20,393 nt of DNA from Bacteroidota bacterium (GTDB taxonomy: Bacteria > Bacteroidota > Bacteroidia > JACCXN01), in contig JACCXN010000097.1 in NCBI GenBank assembly GCA_013696965.1, forward strand, positions 1 to 20,393, written 5' to 3'. The notes beneath the pieces are model-generated. The model made no database searches. It was not told where the DNA came from and saw nothing but the letters and a program-made list of their open reading frames with translations. This document shows, piece by piece, positions 17,124 through 20,393 of this stretch (its first letter is position 1; every line of letters starts with the position of its first letter). A program made the translations under genes and the position numbers.

Positions 17124-17173
17124 TCATACTAATAATAATAAACTTCTTTTTCTGTTTTAATTCATTGGTATGA
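17124..17173. repeat. Weak inverted repeat after the biotin carboxylase gene
   Basis: TCATACTAAT (17124-17133) pairs with ATTGGTATGA (17164-17173) with one G-T pair and a 30-base loop. There is no T-run after it. A role in transcript ending is possible but not supported by more than the pairing. Confidence 0.25.
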
Positions 17174-17201
17174 TAATTGAAAAAACGTGCTGAAACTGAT
17201 T

Positions 17202-17867
17202 ATGAAAGACATCTTTTGCATAATAATCCTGTTTTTCATCTTTTTTGATTCAGATGGACAGGATAGTAGTGGCAAAAATTCATTCAATACTAATATTCAT
17301 CCAACTACAACCGATAGTTTAGTTAATCAAAAAAAAAGAGCAGGAATTACAACAGGAACTACAGTTATGGCAAAAGTAATTGATGGAGATACACTGGCTA
17401 TTATTACATTAAAGGAATTTTCTGTTTATTCTCCAAGGGTTTTTAAAACTGAAAAAGAAGCAAATAAATATGGCCGGTTACTAAGAGATGTTAAAGCAGC
17501 CTATCCCTATTCAAAAATAGCATCCGAAAAACTGAAAGAATACAATACTGCTCTAAAAGGGTTTAAAACTGAAAGGGAACGTAAAGAATTTCTGAAAGTC
17601 GCTGAAATTCAAATGAAAGCTGAATTTGAAAATGATTTAAAAAATTTAACAATTAGACAAGGTAGAATTCTTATAAAACTTATTGATAGGGAAACAGGAA
17701 ATTCATCCTATGATTTAGTAAAGGATTTAAAGGGAACATTCTCTGCTTTTATGTGGCAATCAATTGCACGATTGTTTGGTTCATCTCTTAAAGACAGGTA
17801 TAATGCAGACGAAGATGATAAAATGATTGAGGAGATTATAATTCTAATTGAGAAAGGAGATGTGTAA
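17202..17867 (+). CDS. DUF4294-family exported protein
   Basis: Bacteroidota-restricted family of unknown function. I prefer the ATG at 17202 (221 residues), which gives MKDIFCIIILFFIFFDSDGQ, a signal peptide ending in the A/G-Q junction frequent in this phylum; a GTG at 17187 would add five residues. After a Ser/Thr-rich linker the DUF4294 core begins at VIDGDTLAIITLKEFSVYSPRVF and continues through YGRLLRDVKAAYPYSKIA, ERERKEFLKVAEIQMKAEFE, LTIRQGRILIKLIDRETG and SAFMWQSIARLFGSSLKDRY, matching the family as I remember it. It is probably periplasmic. It lies 86 bases after the biotin carboxylase stop on the same strand and is convergent with the oxidoreductase gene; the 110 bases between hold no clear terminator hairpin. 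Confidence 0.85.
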   Translation: MKDIFCIIILFFIFFDSDGQDSSGKNSFNTNIHPTTTDSLVNQKKRAGITTGTTVMAKVIDGDTLAIITLKEFSVYSPRVFKTEKEANKYGRLLRDVKAAYPYSKIASEKLKEYNTALKGFKTERERKEFLKVAEIQMKAEFENDLKNLTIRQGRILIKLIDRETGNSSYDLVKDLKGTFSAFMWQSIARLFGSSLKDRYNADEDDKMIEEIIILIEKGDV

Positions 17868-17977
17868 TCCAATCCTGGATACAAAAGATTGATTATTCCT
17901 TAAATTATTTTATTTTTTCAAACCCTTTAATCTGTTTTTTATCTCCTTTAAATTGGTGGTATTCGTTAACATGAATT

Positions 17978-19102
17978 TTAAAAACATAAATCTGCAGCCT
18001 CCTCACCAATTAAACTTCCAATTGCAACACCCATTCCACCAAGCCTTACAGCACAAACTACGTTTTCAGACAAGTTTTTAACTATAGTTGTTTTATTTGT
18101 TCCAATACCCATAATTCCACTCCATTTGTAATCAACTGTATATTCTGTTTCTGGAATTATGGTTGTTTTCAATAGATTTTCCAGACTTTGTTGAATTGTA
18201 TCCGTTAGTCCCAATTCAAAAGTTTCCTCACCTTTAAAATCTAAATTTCTTCCACCCCCGATTAACAGTCTTTGACCAATATTTCTAAAATAATAATAAC
18301 CCCTGTCGTAATGGAATGTGCCTTTTAATTTTAAATTTTTTATTTTTGAAGTAACTAGCACTTGCGCTCTAGCAGGATTTACCTCCAGGTGAGGGAAAAG
18401 TTGTTTCGCGAATCCATTGGTTGCTACAATAACCTTGGTAGAGGTGAAAGTGTTTTGGGTTAAAGTTTCAATCCTTACTTTTTTTCCCTCATCATGAATT
18501 GAACTAATTCCGATATTATTAATTAGTATAATTCCGAGTTGCTGGGCAAGCAATATCAGGTTTTTTATCATTTCACCTGTATCTATTTGTCCCTCTAATC
18601 TATTTTTAATCAAATGGTTAACGTTATTAAAGCCAAATTGACTTATTTTTTCATCAGCAATTCCGTAAACATCTTTTTGTTTTGTAATAGAATATAAATG
18701 TTTATTTAAATAAGGTATCCGATCCGCACAAGTATTAAATAATTCTTCATTGGTAAATAATTCAAAACTTCCGTTGTTCTCATATTTTATGTTGTTATCA
18801 CCCAACATGTTTCTAAGTTTAATTAAGCCCAGCCATCTTTTTTCCACCAAGGCAAATGTTTCATCCTCAGTTTGTTTTGTTAGGTCTTCAATAATTTCTG
18901 ATGGACTTCCGAAGCAGGCAAAGCCAGCGTTTTTACTACTTGCTCCGCTTGGTAAAATACCTCTTTCCAGGATGAGGACTTTTTTAAAAGGATATTTTTT
19001 TTTGTATGAAATTGCGGCATTTAGACCAACAATACCGCTTCCAATTACTGTTAAATCAATATTAGCGAAAAAACTTTCACATTCCCAAAAACTTAAGTTC
19101 AT
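17978..19102 (-). CDS. FAD-dependent oxidoreductase of the DAO (D-amino-acid oxidase-like) family
   Basis: Flavoprotein likely to oxidise an amine or amino-acid carbon-nitrogen bond; substrate unknown. The 374-residue protein has an N-terminal Rossmann element LTVIGSGIVGLNAA (GSGIVG at 21-26) with the ribose-binding acidic residue Glu46 (ILERG), then the family-typical PSGASSKNAGF (51-61). Near the C-terminus is the FAD-contact segment RLGGMGVAIG (about 353-362). A short N-terminal extension (MNLSFWECESFFANID) precedes the Rossmann strand. No Cys is placed as for covalent flavin in sarcosine oxidases that I can identify with confidence. It is a single minus-strand gene; no functionally linked neighbour is evident. 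Confidence 0.88.
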   Translation of the reverse strand: MNLSFWECESFFANIDLTVIGSGIVGLNAAISYKKKYPFKKVLILERGILPSGASSKNAGFACFGSPSEIIEDLTKQTEDETFALVEKRWLGLIKLRNMLGDNNIKYENNGSFELFTNEELFNTCADRIPYLNKHLYSITKQKDVYGIADEKISQFGFNNVNHLIKNRLEGQIDTGEMIKNLILLAQQLGIILINNIGISSIHDEGKKVRIETLTQNTFTSTKVIVATNGFAKQLFPHLEVNPARAQVLVTSKIKNLKLKGTFHYDRGYYYFRNIGQRLLIGGGRNLDFKGEETFELGLTDTIQQSLENLLKTTIIPETEYTVDYKWSGIMGIGTNKTTIVKNLSENVVCAVRLGGMGVAIGSLIGEEAADLCF

Positions 19103-19147
19103 CTAATTATTGTTTGAAAAATATATTAATTTTAGCGGTGATTTTTT

Positions 19148-19155
19148 TATATTTG
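19148..19155 (+). promoter_or_regulatory. Candidate -7 box for the repeat-protein gene
   Basis: TATATTTG is an exact TAnnTTTG match, 38 bases before the ATG at 19194. A TTTG exists at 19113-19116, but the 31-base spacing is too long for a -33 box. Confidence 0.45.
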
Positions 19156-19193
19156 CACACATAACAGCACTTGAAAAAACTGTAATTTATATT

Positions 19194-20393
19194 ATGCAAT
19201 TAATTTTTTCCCATCAAATCCCAAATCTACTTAAAAGGTTGTTCGGAAAAAAAAAATTACTGTTTTTAATTTTCTTTCTCCAGTGTACCTTATTATTTCC
19301 TCAGCAAAAATGGAAATTTGAAGTTCTTTCAACAGTGATTGAAGGTAAGAAGAAATTGGATGGAGTAGAGATTTCGTTAATTAAGAATGGAACTGAAGTT
19401 TCAAAAATATATACCGACAAAACAGGAAAAAACTTAATTAATCTTGAACCTGGCCAAGAATATGTAATTAAATATTCCAAAAATGGATATGTTTCTAAAT
19501 CCATAAGCCTGAATACTAAAGGAGTTCCAGAAACAGATATTGATAAGTTTGATAAAATTGTAGAACCAGAGGTTGAACTCTTTCAAGAAGTTGAAGGATT
19601 AAATGTATCTATTTTAAAGCAACCCATAGGTAAAATGACTTATAATGCTTCTTTAAAAGATTTTGTTTTTGATGCAGAATATACAAGTTCTATACAGGCT
19701 CAAGTGCAGGCCATGCAAATTGAACTTGAGAAAAAGCTAAAGGAAGAAGCTGCAAGAAATGTAAAATACACTGCTGCAATGGTTAAAGCCGATAAAGCAT
19801 TTGCAGCAAAAAAATACGAAGAAGCAAAATCAGCATATTCTGAGGCAATAGCAATAAAACCTAAAGAAGAGGGGCCAAAGGAAAAGATTAAAGAAATAGA
19901 AGTTGTTTTAGCTGAAGAGGCAAAGGCTAAAGCTGCAGAAGCAGCGGCTAAAGTTAAAGCTGAAGCAGACGCCAAAGCAGCAGCAGACGCAGCAGCCAAA
20001 GCAAAAGCCGAAGAAGCCGCAAAAGCAGCCGCAGATGCCGCAGCCAAAGCAAAAGCTGAAGCAGACGCAAAAGCAGCAGCAGAAGCCGCAGCCAAAGCAA
20101 AAGCCGAAGAAGCCGCAAAAGTAGCCGCAGAAGCCGCAGCCAAAGCAAAAGCCGAAGCAGCCGCAAAAGCAGCCGCGGATGCGGCAGCCAAAGCAAAAGC
20201 TGAAGCAGATGCAAAAGCAGCCGCAGATGCCGCAGCCAAAGCAAAAGCCGAAGAAGCCGCAAAAGCAGCCGCAGATGCCGCAGCCAAAGCAAAAGCTGAA
20301 GCAGACGCAAAAGCAGCCGCAGATGCCGCAGCCAAAGCCAAGGCCGAAGCAGACGCAAAAGCAGCCTCGGATGCAGCAGCCAAAGCCAAGGCC
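19194..20393 (+). CDS. Exported protein with beta-sandwich, TPR-like helices and a long A/K/E/D repeat (3' end outside window)
   Basis: The frame opened by the ATG at 19194 stays open for 400 codons to the window edge. Order: basic N-terminus and hydrophobic segment (KKKLLFLIFFLQCTLLFPQ, 19-37), a likely signal peptide; a beta-sandwich of carboxypeptidase-regulatory/PEGA type (about 41-110, with GVEISLIKNGTEVSKIYTDKTG and FSKNGYV-like YSKNGYVSKSI); a linker with EVEGLNVSILKQPIGKMTYN (132-151); a TPR-like helix pair (ADKAFAAKKYEEAKSAYSEA, 199-218, then AIKPKEEGPKEKI); and from 252 a 16-residue repeat. I have seen this N-terminal layout in Bacteroidota cell-envelope proteins, sometimes ahead of an OmpA-like domain; whether one follows here is unknown. 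Minus-strand frames across the repeat are artefacts of its composition. Confidence 0.85.
   Translation, partial: MQLIFSHQIPNLLKRLFGKKKLLFLIFFLQCTLLFPQQKWKFEVLSTVIEGKKKLDGVEISLIKNGTEVSKIYTDKTGKNLINLEPGQEYVIKYSKNGYVSKSISLNTKGVPETDIDKFDKIVEPEVELFQEVEGLNVSILKQPIGKMTYNASLKDFVFDAEYTSSIQAQVQAMQIELEKKLKEEAARNVKYTAAMVKADKAFAAKKYEEAKSAYSEAIAIKPKEEGPKEKIKEIEVVLAEEAKAKAAEAAAKVKAEADAKAAADAAAKAKAEEAAKAAADAAAKAKAEADAKAAAEAAAKAKAEEAAKVAAEAAAKAKAEAAAKAAADAAAKAKAEADAKAAADAAAKAKAEEAAKAAADAAAKAKAEADAKAAADAAAKAKAEADAKAASDAAAKAKA
19947..20393 (+). repeat. In-frame 48-bp tandem repeat, nine units plus a fragment
   Basis: Units start at 19947, 19995, 20043, 20091, 20139, 20187, 20235, 20283, 20331 and 20379 (cut by the window edge), always 48 bases apart. 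Each encodes 16 residues of the type AKAKAEADAKAAADAA or AKAKAEEAAKAAADAA. Bases 19992-20077 are identical to 20232-20317, exactly 240 bases (five units) away, pointing to a recent multi-unit duplication. The repeat is clearly richer in G+C than the rest of the window because of its alanine codons (mostly GCA and GCC). A more degenerate stretch (about 19911-19946) leads into it. Confidence 0.95.

Noticed and set aside
17187-17201. GTG start for the DUF4294 gene
   Set aside because: The ATG at 17202 gives a compact signal peptide; the five extra residues add nothing recognisable.
19700-20389. Long minus-strand open frames rich in Ala/Ser/Phe or Leu/Arg across the repeat array
   Set aside because: They are by-products of the 48-bp repeat, which lacks stops in several frames; the plus-strand frame has a start, signal peptide, recognisable domains and a promoter box.
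19947-20393. Regular 48-base repeats considered as a CRISPR array
   Set aside because: Units are directly adjacent with no unique spacers and encode a continuous protein repeat in frame.

Overview
The window is AT-rich chromosomal DNA from a member of the Bacteroidota. I infer this from gene families largely confined to that phylum (a DUF6089 outer-membrane barrel, a DUF4294 protein, an ISL3/ISAon1-type transposase tail). Exact or near matches to the phylum's -7 promoter box TAnnTTTG, the general lack of Shine-Dalgarno sequences and Bacteroidota-like versions of the housekeeping proteins agree with this. Genus cannot be told from the sequence alone. Most of the window is core metabolism and housekeeping; I see no CRISPR array, phage or defence island.

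Layout. 1-140: 3' end of an insertion-sequence transposase and a strong hairpin that probably belongs to the IS end. 218-2839 (-): ClpB disaggregase. 2840-3178: gene-free stretch with a perfect 9-bp inverted repeat and a strong terminator. 3179-4323 (-): trmD then rplS, the conserved tRNA-methyltransferase/ribosomal-protein pair. 4549-9221 (+): a compact biotin operon, bioB-bioF-bioD-bioA, ending in an overlapping unknown two-helix membrane protein. 9229-10140 (-): DUF6089 outer-membrane protein. 10217-13636 (-): three overlapping genes, read in the order GT-C glycosyltransferase-like membrane protein, family III CoA-transferase, GNAT acetyltransferase. 13798-13881 (-): tRNA-Leu(GAG). 13943-15511 (-): GH3-family adenylate-forming enzyme. 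15637-17115 (+): biotin carboxylase. 17202-17867 (+): DUF4294 protein. 17978-19102 (-): DAO-type FAD oxidoreductase. 19194 to the window end (+): an exported protein that runs into an Ala/Lys/Glu/Asp repeat of 48 bp per unit and is cut by the window edge.

How the genes fit together. bioF, bioD, bioA and bioB are the last four steps of biotin synthesis (pimeloyl-thioester to biotin). The genes that make the pimeloyl chain (bioC with bioH/bioG/bioK or similar, or bioW) are not here. Biotin carboxylase, which works on a biotinylated carrier protein, lies about 6.4 kb downstream of the bio operon under its own likely promoter; its carrier and carboxyltransferase partners are not in the window.

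The points most worth a second look are the 16-residue repeat with a strict K-E-K-(D/E) spacing of four residues, the unknown membrane gene coupled to bioA, the perfect hairpin just before bioF, the glycosyltransferase-like protein with a C-terminal beta-rich extension, and the inverted repeat upstream of clpB. I found no clear evidence for a wholly new multi-gene system.
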